Shown here: piece after piece, positions 25,020 to 36,745 of the stretch
How the letters are laid out: every line of letters begins with the position of its first letter
Position numbering within the stretch: the stretch's first letter is position 1
Assembly: GCA_033026295.1 (NCBI GenBank)
Contig: CM065168.1
Span: 28,198,306 to 28,262,305 of the forward strand
Source: Channa striata
Taxonomy: Eukaryota > Chordata > Actinopteri > Anabantiformes > Channidae
Direction of reading: 5' to 3'
Length of the DNA stretch: 64,000 nt
Notes under the pieces: model-generated
Seen by the model: the letters and a program-made list of their open reading frames with translations, nothing else
Told to the model about the DNA's origin: nothing
The model's database searches: none
Position numbers and translations under genes: made by a program

Positions 25020-25645
25020 GAAATGGAAAGAGTAAAAAATGGTTAGCTCTACTGTCAGGTATTAACATTGTTGTGTGGAATTATAAATGCATCCGTGATA
25101 ATTTATGAAAGAAACAAAACTGCATTAATTTGTTGTCTGAAAGTTAAAACATGTCATATTCTTCTGTTAATTCCGTGTATTACCATTTTTATTCATGACA
25201 CTTAGTTATGTAACTGGAAGCATTATCCTGTTATATTAATCCGCTGATAATCATAATGACTTTCTAATTGTTGTTGTGTGTTCTGACTGTGTATTAATAG
25301 GTATTAGACAAAGCTAACTTTCCATGTAATAATCATTGGATTCCGATCCAAATCAGGACTCTCACATGTATGTTGAAATCCACTTGAATATAAAGAGTAA
25401 TCAAGTTGTTTAAGCATTTTAACAAGTTTAACAATTGTAAGTTGCTTTATTTTAGAGTATTTTTGGGCTTGATGAAAAGAGAAATCTATATTTGACTTTG
25501 TGTGATTCAAGTTTCATTTGATCTAGGAGGAGGGACTTTCCCCTCCGGCAGCAACGCCTCATAGTCTGGGCGACGCCCCAACAATATAAATAAAGTTAAA
25601 ATTCAAGAAGAAGTGCACAATCCAATTGAGGTCAAATGGAAAAAG
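25020..25645 (+). repeat. Direct repeat pair, right member
   Basis: Second member of the pair. The matching blocks lie near 25036-25058 and at 25617-25644. Similarity also covers TTGTTGTGTGG and TAATTTATGA following the first block. This could be the eroded ends of an unknown element or an old local duplication. Confidence 0.5.
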
Positions 25646-27697
25646 TTCGAGGAGAGGAGTTCCATTTCGACATCCTCAAAAGAAATGTGCCTCAGTTAAA
25701 AGCAGCTGAAGTTGTTCAAATTACTTTTATCAGATTCTAACTCTTGAACTATTTTTAAAAGCCATGCTTATTTTTGTATTAATTGTCTTGGAACTCCAAA
25801 CCAAACTTCCATTTTTGTAACTAGAAAATCCGTGAGTCCAGACCGAGCCCGAGATTTTTATTGAATAGCCATATTTTTATCAACCAGTTTGTTGAATTAT
25901 CTCAATTCAACATTTCGCTCCATTCGACCGGACAACCAGCGCCTTGGTTCAGCCACCAGCACTAAACCACGTTACTGGAGCCTGCCATCTGACCAGGTGA
26001 ACGCTCCTGTGGGCCGGAGAAATCTTTGCAGCCACAGCGGATCCTCGCTCTGATAACCTGTTAACAGACCCGACCAGTCCGTCCTGCTCTACAAAAGAAC
26101 CGTCTTGCTCAACCTGGCAGAACAACCTCCACCTCCCAGGCCAAGTACAAATATCTCTCTCTATTCTATGAAAATGGCTGGTGTCCGTAAAGCCAATCAA
26201 CCATTGAGCCTTTATGAAGTTTCTTTGTAGAGTTTCTAAAATATAATTTCCGTTACTTAGAGGTTAGTGACTAGCAAAAAAACGCATAACTGTTTTTTTA
26301 CTTAGAATTGGTTGTTCATGTTTTGTTGTCTATTCGATTCCATTTATTCCATATATCCATATACGTTCAAAAATTGTTGTTACTTCATTCTATTGTTACT
26401 TTGGACCATCAACGGTTCATATAATATTATTATAGCGTAATTGAACCTGGTGCCCCTAAATTCGAAAATTAATAATTTATATTAATATCAAATCACCCAA
26501 ATATACTGAAAGCATGTCTTGCTCAAAACACCCGGTGTGTGGGCAGAAATGAATTTTCAGTGGGTTGCTAGCAAAAAAAAAAGTTTTTTAAGAATCGTAA
26601 ATTCAAAAATAAAAGAAACATTTCTGAAAGATCCAAAAACTTGGTGCAGAAATGAAACAGAGTTTAATCTAATGAGACTACCATCTGTTTATTTCCAGTG
26701 TCTCGGTGTAATTAACAGTCTGCAATGGTCAGCAATAATTTTTAAAAAGTGGAATAAAACAGAAAGAAATTAAAGTGTGCCCACCTGGGAAATCCACCTT
26801 AAGCATTGTTTTATACACACACTACCAGCGTAGTAGACAGCTCCACACACAGCAGCACATAGACACACACAAAGAAACACACTCCGTAACATCCAATTAA
26901 AATGGTTTAAGCAATTGTTCACAGAGGAGCTCCCATCAAGACCCGGTTCAGTGGTGATGTATTAACTGGAGCCACTAAAAGTGAAGTTGACACTTTAAAC
27001 GGGTGGAATTTTGAAAACGAAGGCAGCTTTAAATGTAACCAGTCAAAGCAAATCAGTTTCTGACTGTGTCTTCATTACTGATGCTTGATTACATTTAGCT
27101 TTGTGCAGGTTTAGACTGGTGAGAGAGGGCTGCTTGCTTTTTCATCGTTCTCACTGGCTTTTGGAAGTGGACCTAGACATCAGCGCGCTTGAATTAAAAA
27201 AAAATTGTGTAGAAAACAACAAAACGCTCTGGAGGAGGTCACAGACACAATAGGCACAAACTCAGCCGCTTGGGCACACGGTTGCAGCAGCGGAGCTGAG
27301 CGGTTTGGATGCATTTGACGAAAAACGCAGACTGAACCACGGAGCGTGTTTGAGCGCCAAAGCTGCGAGTCAGTGTCGCCTGGCAGACAGCGAGAACTGG
27401 CGCCGAGGCAAGTGAGCCCGATAGGCTGGCACGGCTGCAGCTATAGAGCTGTTGTGTGATATCACAGCGAAACAGAGCGAGATTAGCCTGCCATGATCCA
27501 CAAAGAGGAAACGAGGGATGGAGATGGAGCTGTAGAGTGGCTTTTTATATTTGGAGAGCAAGATCCTCCAAAGTAGACATTGAGAAAAAGATCATTTTCC
27601 TTCATATTTAGATTTTCATATACAATTGTGCTTCGCCTAAATCCCAGTCTTGCCCTTATTACAGTTGATTGGATGACATCCACTGTATCAGTGTAAA

Positions 27698-27698
<1 letters not shown>

Positions 27699-27722
<24 letters not shown>
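27699..27722. repeat. (CA)n microsatellite
   Basis: About 12 perfect CA units. Confidence 0.93.
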
Positions 27723-27728
<6 letters not shown>

Positions 27729-29061
27729 ATCATCGTTTTGACTCTAACGTGTCTTACTCTCTCTATTTCCTGTCCTTTGTCTTCTCGTTAGTGTTGACTC
27801 ACGCTTTCCATCTATGCAATCTCACCCCTGTACTACCTTTACAAATCATACGTGCCTCTCAGTCGACCCGCTGGGTAAATTAGCCCCCGTTACTAGGATA
27901 GAAGCAGCTCATCTTTATGTTCTAAACCCATCAATTACGACATCACCTGGTGTGAAAATCCCTTTTCTTCTTCTCTCCTTCCGTTTTCTCTCTGCTCCCA
28001 GGATGTCCTGGGTGGTTCAGGGGATTCCAGCCTCTCACACGAACACAGAGATCAGTCACCTTTGCTGGTATTATCTACATGAGTGTTTGTTAAAAAGCTG
28101 TATCTTACATATGTTTTACATGTACAGTATTTTCAGACACATTACAGTTACTATTAATCGTTACATCTTGATAAATCCACTATCCTTTTCCTCAGACCGA
28201 AGGAGCTGCTTGAATGAGTAGTGAAACGTTTCCAGCCAAGAAGAAAGAAGTTCAGATGACATAATTCTGTCTTCATATTTTCATTTTCTAATCCAGTGGT
28301 TCACAATATTATCATAGCTTATGAACATGACAGTTGATGATCTGTCAATCTGAATTTGAGAAACAGGTCAAAACTTTGGCAATTGCAGTTGAAGACTATG
28401 ACAATCTATGTTAGATATAATATGTCATTTATATTTCTGATTCTCTCGTCAAATCGTACAATTAAGAATTGAAATTTGCAAATTAAATATGGGTTAAACA
28501 TAATAACTTTAAAGGTTATTATGTTTGCCAAATTTGAGTAATTGGGGAATAGTTATGCGTTTAGGAAACATTGGACTTCTTTAAGTGTTGGTCTATGGAG
28601 GGTGAACTCTGTGCGTAACGGACAGTTTTATAGACCGGTGTCCTCTGGAGAGAGTATAATGTTCTAAATGTTCATGCTATTTCCAGTGGATCCCCGGAGG
28701 CCAGTGTGACTCCTCTGATGACGAACCATCCGCTTGTGCTTTCACAGAGAAACAACAAATGAACTAAAGTCCCAAGATGAAGAGGACTCTTTAAGTCTAA
28801 TTTGGTCTAATAAAAACATAATCACGCTGCGTGAAAATAGGTGTTGCATCAGGCACCGCTGCTGAGTCGCAGCGTGTCGCCTGGTGAAACGACAGGAGGA
28901 GTCAAGGGGAAAGGGGGGAGGGGCTGAGAGGTCTTTGGTGGTTAAAGGAATAATAAATGGGGGTGGATGGAGTGTGGCTGTGACCTTTGTCAATCTGCTG
29001 CTTGTTAGAAAGGATCATTACTAGACGGGGGTCAAACCATCGCCCTCAGTTGATTTAGGCG

Positions 29062-29262
29062 AATGCCTGCTGTGTGTTTGTGGAGACATGACTTCCCTTG
29101 TGGGGACAAGATTCTCGTCAAGGAAAGGTTTAAGGTGTGGTTGGGTAGTATTGGGTGTAGGCAGTGGAAATAGTTTGGGTAAGTTGAAAGAAAATTAATT
29201 TAAGTATAAATGTATGTAAATATATTGTCCCCTACTGTGTGTGTGTGTGTGTTTGATTGTAG
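29062..29262. repeat. GT-associated dispersed repeat, copy 2 (diverged)
   Basis: TTGTGGAGACATGACTTCCC, then CTTGTGGGGACAAG, then GGGTAGTATTGGGTGTAGGC and a GT array ending near 29252 match the general plan of the copies at 9605-9825 and 50280-50585. More diverged than those two. Confidence 0.4.
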
Positions 29263-29687
29263 ACCTGCTCCCTGTAGACCAGCGGACTAATCAGTACTGT
29301 GATCCATGTGCTTATCACTTTAATTTGCACATTTATTTGCACTTCACACACACAGATGGATGTTTCCATCGATTCTAAGGACATTAAAAGTGCATCCATT
29401 TCTGTCAGACGTACCTAATAACTACGTAACCAACCATAATCACTACTTCCAGTCTAAAATCCTTGTCACATTTTCTGTGCTTCTTCCCCGACTGATCGTC
29501 TTCTTCCTCTGTGTCAGCAACTCACACCAAAGTCTACAGAATCACAATACTAATCTAATAGAATCTCTCCATCTCTGCTGTGTATGCTACTCAATACAAG
29601 TCAAAATAATCCGTTTAGTAAATAATCAGTGGTAAATTCATATTCAGGCAGTTGTTGACACGTTTGTACAATGTTTTGTCATTTGTA

Positions 29688-31175
29688 CAGACGCGGATAA
29701 AGTTGTCGTTAAAAAAAGAAAAAGCTAGTAGTAGTAAATAAAAATTTACTAAAGTTTAACAAATGAAAATCCGACATTGCTTTTAAATTGTGGTTCAGCA
29801 GAATATAAAAACAAAATAACAAAAGTGGCCCGGAAAAAATGAGGGTACCCTTAACTCAATATATTGTGGCACAACCTTTTTAGGCAGTCATGCAATTTCT
29901 GTAATTCTCAATGAGACTGCAGCACCTACTCCCTGCAGGTATATTGTCCCATTCTTCATGAGCAAACTGCTCCACCTGACTCAGATTTGAAGGGTGCCTT
30001 CTCCAGACTGCATGTTTCAGCTCTTTCAACAGATGTTTAATAAGATTTAGATCAGGGCTCATAGGCCACTTCAGAATCGTCCAATGTTTTGTTCTTAGCC
30101 ATTATTGCATGTTTTTAGCTGTTTGTCTTGGTTCCTGTCGGAGAACCCATGACCTGAGACTGCCACCAACTTTTCACTGACCAGCACATTTCGCTCCAGA
30201 ACGTCTGCGTAGTCTTGAAATGTCAGTGGACCTCGCACAGATTCAAGACCCCCTGTGCCAGATGCAGCAAAGCGGCCGGAAAAACAAACCGAGCCTCCTC
30301 CGTGTTTCAGTAGGTACAGTGTCCTTTTCTTTGTATGCTTCGGTTTGGCGTTTGTGAACATAGAACCGATGTGAGTTGTTCCAGTTTTTGTCTCACCTGG
30401 ACATTGTCCCAGAAGCTTTATGACTTGTCAATATGGAGTTTGGCAAAATTCCAGTCTTGCTTTTTTTATGTTTTGCCTTCAACAGTGAAGTCCTCAGTTG
30501 TCTTCCATTAAGTCCACTTTAACTCATACGGCAACTGAATCTGACAGTAATGTACCTTGACCCTGGAGTTTAACCCTGATCTCTATGAAAGTTTTTCTGG
30601 GCTCTTTAGTTAACATTTGTATTGTCTGTCTCTTCAATTTTTCATCAATTTCTGTCTTGCGGCAACTTCCAGGGAGGTTGGCAACAGCTCCATAGATCTT
30701 TAACTCTCGAATATCATGTGCATCTTTAGTTACAGGTACATCAAGCTGCTTGGAGATGGTCTTATAGCCTTTAGATTTACCTCGGATGTTCTTTCTAATC
30801 ACCTGAGACAGCTCTCTCCTTAGTTTTCTGTGGTCCATGTTCTGCATGTTGCACGCCATGATACAAACAGTGCAGGGATTATATTTCAACCTCCAAACAG
30901 GCAGACTGACTGATTGCAACATTTAATGGCACATGTGATGCTAATTATAGGACACACTTTAGTTTAACATGTGCCTCTGCTCAAATCATTTTCAATTGTT
31001 TCTAGGGGTACCATCATTTTTTTGTCCAGGTCAGGTTCAGTAGTTTGTTTTTTAAAAAACATTCTGTTGAACTGCAATCCAAAAGCAATCTCAAATTTTC
31101 ATTACTTAATTTTTAGTATATATTTATTTATGAGTTTCAAGTTATACACTGTACCAACAATTTTATTCACGTCTT
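29688..31175 (-). mobile_element. Tc1-like DNA transposon, complete end to end but inactive
   Basis: The element is flanked by TA (29686-29687 and 31176-31177). The outer ends are inverted partners: CAGACGCGGATAAAGTTGTCG at 29688-29708 against the complement of 31155-31175. Each end also has an inner repeat of the same kind, GTGGCCCGGAAAAAATGAGG at 29825-29844 and its counterpart at about 31004-31032. This is the IR/DR architecture of Tc1 elements of the Sleeping Beauty type. Length is 1488 bp. The transposase relic is on the minus strand. Confidence 0.92.
29880..30838 (-). pseudogene. Tc1-like transposase pseudogene
   Basis: The relic begins MDHRKLRRELSQ (ATG at 30838), followed by a helix-turn-helix region with GYKTISKQLDVPVT, as in the paired-like DNA-binding domain of Tc1 transposases. 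The far end has SPDLNLIKHLLKELKHAVW (29990-30060), the region around the last acidic residue of the DDE catalytic triad. Between these the frame is broken by several stops and shifts, and the part that should carry the central catalytic Asp is not readable, so it cannot encode a working enzyme. It sits inside the inverted repeats of the 29688-31175 element. Confidence 0.88.
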
Positions 31176-31179
31176 TATT

Positions 31180-32700
31180 TTCAGCAGGTCCTAACGTAGC
31201 ATCACATTTCTTCTGTTAAATAAGGTCTGCCATATTGAACACATGTTTTATATTTAGTTTTCAAATACATTACATGTTAGTTTTATAACAAGTTATCTGC
31301 TGTTCATAATGTACTTATTTATTGTAATTACACAAATTCACAAAATTTTTGCATAAGCAATGGGAGGTATGCAGAACAAGATTTGCAACATCTGCACTCC
31401 ACTAAGAATATGTCAATATTTCAATATCACAAATAATCACATTAATTAATTAAGTCACAAAAACTGAAAATAATTATTACTTTTTTTTTGTCTTTATTAT
31501 TTACATACTGTCCAGAGAAACCCTTTTTTACTGCACATTGAATTATTAAATCTAAGAATACGGTTTTTGAAACCTAAGAATACCTTTTTTGAAAGCAATA
31601 AAAAATTGAGCTTTAATGATGGCTGTTGTTGGTAAAAGGCGGTAATAATCATCTAGTTGTTTTAAATAAACACTGCTGATGAATGAGTTTCTATTTTGGA
31701 TCTCATTCTCTTTGAAGAATGAATCCTGAATGATGTGCAGTCAGTCTGCAGCCCTGAGCACATGGTACAATGAGTGTATGGGTAGAACACATCATGATAA
31801 AGACTGATAATGTGACAATAGTGATTATTATTAGTGTTTTTATTAAGCAAAAATAGGAAATTCAAAAAAAGATGAGGGAGCCTGTCAACTGGCATCTGTG
31901 TGAATGTTAAGAATATACTATAGCTCCTTTACATAGAACACAGCAGGCAGGACAGTCTTTCACTAAGTAGCTCAAATTGTGATACTTGCTCCTGCTCAGT
32001 TTAATATGTTTCTGCAGGTTGGTGGGTGGTAGTGGGTTGAAAAAGATGAAATCTTTCTTCCCTAACCTTTTCGAAACAGGGAAAAAATGTCTGGTGATCT
32101 AAGATTATTAGTGGTAAATAATAATCTGTACAGGGGGAGTGTATTTAGCATGGCTTTTTAAACAATGATGTAACATTCACACCGCAATGTTGCATTAAAG
32201 GTTTTAAGTTTGTTACCTAAAGCGGCATACTGAGGCATTGAGCTGGAGGCATCTAATAATTTGACAAGAAAGAAGGTGGCAGTAACCAGCCTTTTCTAGG
32301 CACCGAGTCTAAAGTAAAACATATATTTTATTTTGTTTGTAAGAAAGACGTTAATCAAGCCACAAAACTAGTTATTTGTGTCAGGGAATAACATCAAAAT
32401 GTAATAATAATGTCAAAATGTAAATATAATCTAAGGAATTTTATTTGCATTTACAGTGAAAGTAAATAATGCGAATTTGGTTTTGTCAAGCATCTGTAAG
32501 CTCATACTTTAAAACAATAAACACATGAAAAACATATGTGTACAAGGGGCACAGCTTTATAAGGCTGTATCGACAGTGCAACCATTTTTATATCAAGAGA
32601 AATGGAAGTGGGCCAAGCACAGATCCTTGAGGTACTCCATTAGTAACAGGCAATCAGCTTGAGCTTAGAACATCAAATTTCACACCTTGAGTCCTACCGG
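31180..32700. other. AT-rich intergenic DNA, no gene seen
   Basis: Very AT-rich unique DNA. No coding signature, RNA gene or clear transposon end is visible. Confidence 0.5.
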
Positions 32701-32714
32701 ACCCAAACCAACCT

Positions 32715-32940
32715 ACTGCTTGGTTAATCTAAACTACACTCATTGGTAATTTTATTAGGGACGCCTTTTCAGCTGCTCCTTACTTTAGAAACTGCTGATC
32801 TACTGGGATTTTAATACACAGCCATCTCTAAAGTTAACAGAGAATGTCTTTTTGATGCCAGGAGGAGAATGGCTGGACTGGTTCAAGCTCCAGTAGTCAA
32901 GCCAACGTATGCAGAACAAGATATCGAACCTTAAGGACTG
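32715..32940 (+). repeat. Dispersed teleost repeat fragment, class uncertain
   Basis: ATTGGTAATTTTATTAGGGACG (32740-32761), GAAACTGCTGATCTACTGGG (32789-32808), GGAGAATGGCTGGACTGGTT (32864-32883) and TATCGAACCTTAAGGA together match the middle of a repeat I recall from many fish genomes. Both ends are missing. I do not assign a superfamily. Confidence 0.55.
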
Positions 32941-32949
32941 TGACGACTG

Positions 32950-34750
32950 GTCAGATCTAGTTGGTCCAAGCCAGTGCCAGTCTGGCTCATTCGATGTTGA
33001 CAGTTAGACAGAGAGTCGTTAAGTTGTTAAGACTATTGTAAACAGGTAACAACTGACTGCCTACGCTGGTATTACACGATGCCCAATGTGAAGGATCATT
33101 TTGGCAAAGTTCTTCTAACTTTGATTGGTGGATGTATGTGTTATAACCCAAATAACATTGTCTTTTCATTAACATTTCTAAGAGTTTTGTTCTCTTGTTG
33201 TTGTTTTTTTTTTGTTTGAATGTTTGTTTGTTTGTTTTTTTGTCTAAACTGTCTACAACCACCACTATGACTGTTCTACATGGTTATCATTGTTACCATG
33301 GTGACGAACGAAGCTCCAGTGTGTGTCACCAAGTAGGGGACTCTGCAAGCAAATAAACGTGTATGTAAACAGCTTTATAAAAGATTTATGAGAAAGACAA
33401 TCGCTATATTCAACACATTAGTTTGGTTTTACAAATTTATACTGCGTAGTTTGGATGGAAAACAGAAACTGTATTTACAATAAAAGCTGACAGGGTTATT
33501 GAGCATTCAGTTCGCCTTACTTCTTCCTTTTCTTCCTTTTTATTTCCTGTTTGATTAAATTAAAGACAAAGGTGTTTATACTGCTGGCAAGACCATTAAC
33601 CTTGCTCGGAGACTCGAGATATAGTCTCTAAAAGAGGTAGTAAAATCTAAGAGATCAACAAAGGGGGAGTATAAATGTTTGAGAATTGCTGCCATTTGTT
33701 TTTTACTAACGACTCCTTCCTGGGTTAAGATATGCACAAAACACACTGCTGTGATTACAGCAAGGAATAATTGCTTGATTCTGTGAACATCCTTCAGCTC
33801 TCCAAAACTAATCCATTTATAAACAGTGTTCAGGGAGAGAAAAGATAAAATGTGTGTGCCTTGAGGTTTTAGCTCTCATAAAATATTGATGAGCTTTTGG
33901 TGTTTCCCCATTTTTTTCATTTACAGAGATGGCTGTGGTACTGTGCCACCCCAAAAGATACTTAAACACACTGACCATCTGGTACAAAGGCAAATATATA
34001 ATATATGGATGATTAAATCTGAATTCTGTATAGGCGGATGCCCCACAGCGAATATTCATACTTTCTCATGATTGCACAAATTTAAATAAGTCAACAGTGA
34101 TGAAATCGTCAGCATGTGGTCACTCAGAGGGCAGACGAGGAGAGAAAAGAAAAAGAAAAGGATGCAGAAAAAAAGTTGTGATGTGAGAGGAGCAGGAGGA
34201 GGGATGAAGCGGGATGAGTCAAATCAACCAGATTATTTTCCATTTTCAGCATAATGACTCTCACTTGGATTCATTTGCAATTACTTAATGATAAATATCC
34301 TGGAGAGCCTATTCATTTTGGGTTCTTCGGGTGGCAAGCAGCAGCTGTAGTGAGCGCTGAGGAATGAGGAACATCTGTTTTACATGAAGAGAGTTAATGT
34401 CTCCCTGGGTGCTTGGAGATCACAGGTTGGCATCTGCAGTCTCATACTGGTTTAAAGTCAGAGACAGTGTGCTTTGAAAGCAAAATGCTGATCCACACTC
34501 TGCATTGTGAAGCAAATTGACAAGCTGCTTTTGTCATTGTTTTTTTTATATATCTGTAACCAATTAAAGACAATTACAGATTATTATGAAATGTATCACT
34601 TAATATGATCCAAAAGTGAGAAGTATAGAAGAACAACAAACATTGTCATTTTGGGCACGGACACAAATGGAAATTTGATGTCCAAGTGGACAGACATCTG
34701 ATACCATACACACGGTGGGCCCACAGCTTTCCAAACGCTGCAAACATTTA
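32950..34750. other. Intergenic DNA, no gene seen
   Basis: Contains T-rich and GTTT runs at 33200-33240 and purine-rich DNA at 34130-34210. 34215-34420 is non-repetitive with ATTACTTAATGATAAATAT and could be conserved non-coding DNA. No exon is recognised. Confidence 0.45.
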
Positions 34751-34759
34751 TGTAGTAGG

Positions 34760-35095
34760 TAGCGCTTCAGATTACAGCCGGCACATAGCACTTACTGGGT
34801 ACTTATTGGATATGGATACATATTTGTTCTTTCTTAATAACAATAAGCAAACTTTCAAGTTATGGCGTAACAAGATAAGAATAAGAATAATACCTACAGT
34901 GTAAGTATTTTGTAGTTAAAGGAAACTTATTAAATGAAAGGTATGTAATTCCTTATAGCATGAAACACACACACACACCATATATGCAGCAAATGAGGGC
35001 TGTAATCTAAAGTGGAGAGCAGTTTAATTTACAGCCCTCGTTTGTTTTACTTGGTGTAACTACAGGTAAGAAGATGAAACCTAAGAGGCCCCACT
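34760..35095 (+). repeat. Dispersed repeat, copy in forward orientation
   Basis: GCTTCAGATTACAGC (34765-34779) and AATAAGCAAACTTT (34843-34856) match the reverse complement of 44620-44945, where GCTTCAGATCACAGC and TAATAAGCAAACTTT occur in the same order. Both copies also carry GTAACTACAGGTAAGAAGA, and both end near GAGGCCCCAC. Confidence 0.55.
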
Positions 35096-35215
35096 TTAAA
35101 TCACAGCTTTCAAAGGGGTTTAGATGTTGTATTTTCAGGGAAATTCATGATCGACATCAATCGTTCTTGCGTTTACATTCCTTCAACCTGGGGAAAAGCA
35201 GTTTGAATCAATTAA

Positions 35216-36418
35216 GTATTTTAACAATGCATTTATAAAATACACACAGATTCAAGTGTTGGGTCAATCACATAACATCTGTACTTTACCTCATGAGAAG
35301 GGAAACCCTGCATGGAGGTGAACAATCAAGCTTGTTTTGCATTACTCTGCAGCCTAATATTAAGCATCAAGACTAACTGAGTCCTGGATGACAAAAGGGA
35401 GCCTTTGGAGACACAGAGGTGTTTGTCTCAGTTGTCCACCCAGCAGCAGTAGCAAAGTTTTTCTTCCATCGCTGCACAGCAAACAACTGAGAATGTTGCA
35501 CAGCACAGATGAGGAAGAGGAAGACGAGAGGAGCTCACAGTTTAAGGGACAGAGGAACACAGTGGACACTGAGCCGCATGACCACAGCTGTGGTCAGTTC
35601 TATGGCTAAACTGCAGACAAAGATTTGGGAGATCTAGGTTTGAATGTTTGGTGCCCAACTTCAAATGTTTTCATGGGCCAAAAACCACTGGCGGCAGGCC
35701 TGATAAGGCATCACATTGTGCAGATTTGTCACTTCTTACGCAGTAAGATATTGACACCACTGGTACCCTCTGGCGTTATTATCAGATGCTCCATGTGCAT
35801 CACTATTCGATGCCCTGGGAACAACGTCGTCCGGTATTTTCGCTGCTGGTGCACTTCGCTGTCGGTATTTTATAAGCCAGGAGCGTCACCTTTGACACCA
35901 CATGAAGAATTTCACTCGAAAAAACTACTTTATTGTTAAAGAAAGCTACATCAAGGCAGCATTATGTTAACAAACACCAAAAAAATTACATTACAACAAA
36001 ATACAAACAGATATAATGGCACATCCTTAATATAGTAAAGATGTGCACCATGTTGAGACACAATCAGTGTCCTGTCTTTTGTTTACTATACTCTACACTG
36101 TGCACCTCCGTGTGAGACTTTTTCACTCACTTTCATAGTTTACGTCATTAAAGGCTTCAAATAGTGGCGTTCCTAATTAAATACACTCAGAGAAAACTCA
36201 GAGAGCCAACCACTGACTTGAACAGGTATCTCGTGCCTCTGTGACTGAGCAAAGGGAGGCTTTTTGATGCCCCGGGAATGAGAACACGCTGCAGAACAAG
36301 GCAAAACAAGCTTGATTTTTCACCTCCATGCAGGGCTTCCCTTCTCAGGAAGTAAGCACACTTGAAGCTGTGTATATTTTATAAATGGGTTGTTAGAATG
36401 TAAGCATTTTTTAAATAC
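35216..36418. repeat. Module with about 130-bp inverted terminal arms (foldback-like)
   Basis: The left arm 35216-35352 and right arm 36289-36418 are inverted copies. The inner 65 bp are close to 90 per cent alike by eye (shared GAGAAGGGAA, CCCTGCATGGAGGTGAA, ATCAAGCTTGTTTTGC and CTGCAG). The outer part keeps CATTTATAAAATA, ACACAG and TTCAAGTGT. The interior holds copy 2 of the older dispersed repeat. No transposase frame is present, so it looks like a non-autonomous foldback element or an inverted duplication. Confidence 0.7.
35700..36290 (+). repeat. Older dispersed repeat, copy 2 (uninterrupted)
   Basis: Collinear with 1270-2560 apart from the hAT insertion. The bases at 36138-36150 (GTTTACGTCATTA) correspond to the hAT target TTCTACGTCATTG of copy 1, so this copy shows the empty site. 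It lies between the inverted arms 35216-35352 and 36289-36418. Confidence 0.65.
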
Positions 36419-36507
36419 TCTTTATTTTCAGTATTAATTGCCCATGTAACATAAGTTACAGTTGCAGTGATATTCATCACCATTCCACATGCCTTTTGGG
36501 TGTTAAA

Positions 36508-36745
36508 GGCTTTAGAATCAGATAGAATTTTAATAAAAATCCAGAAAACTTTTTCCAAATGTCCTCTTTGTCAGTGAGCATTTCATTTCCATCCACATAC
36601 GGCATGTATAACGGAAATTCAGCTGACTGCACTAGACAGTAGATGCATTCATGTTTAATATTTTCATAATTTTAATACATTTTGGCTCCACACCTCAGTC
36701 AGCTCAACACCATGTATTTTCCACGAAGTTTGTGTGTCTGTGTAT
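36508..36745 (+). repeat. Local direct repeat, copy A
   Basis: GCTTTAGAATCAGATAGAAT, TAATAAAAATCCAGA, ATTCATGTTTA, TTTTCATAATTT, TTTTGGCTCCACAC and CCACGAAGTTTG occur in the same order at 38790-38965. Copy B lacks about 80 bp of the middle. Confidence 0.7.

Larger units (their letters stand above)
22571..29060. other. Intergenic DNA with eroded repeats, no gene seen
   Basis: 22765-22985 is purine-rich on the plus strand. 23965-25645 contains two short pairs of direct repeats (annotated separately). 25520-26230 is more GC-rich than its flanks but has no protein family signature. 27699-27722 is a CA array. The open frames near 23553-23786, 26519-26773 and 27814-28221 carry no motif I recognise. 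Confidence 0.45.

Noticed and set aside
25520..26230. An LTR or endogenous retrovirus in the GC-richer stretch
   Set aside because: A TATA-like box and short repeat pairs are present, but no TG...CA ends, primer-binding site or gag/pol-like coding could be shown.
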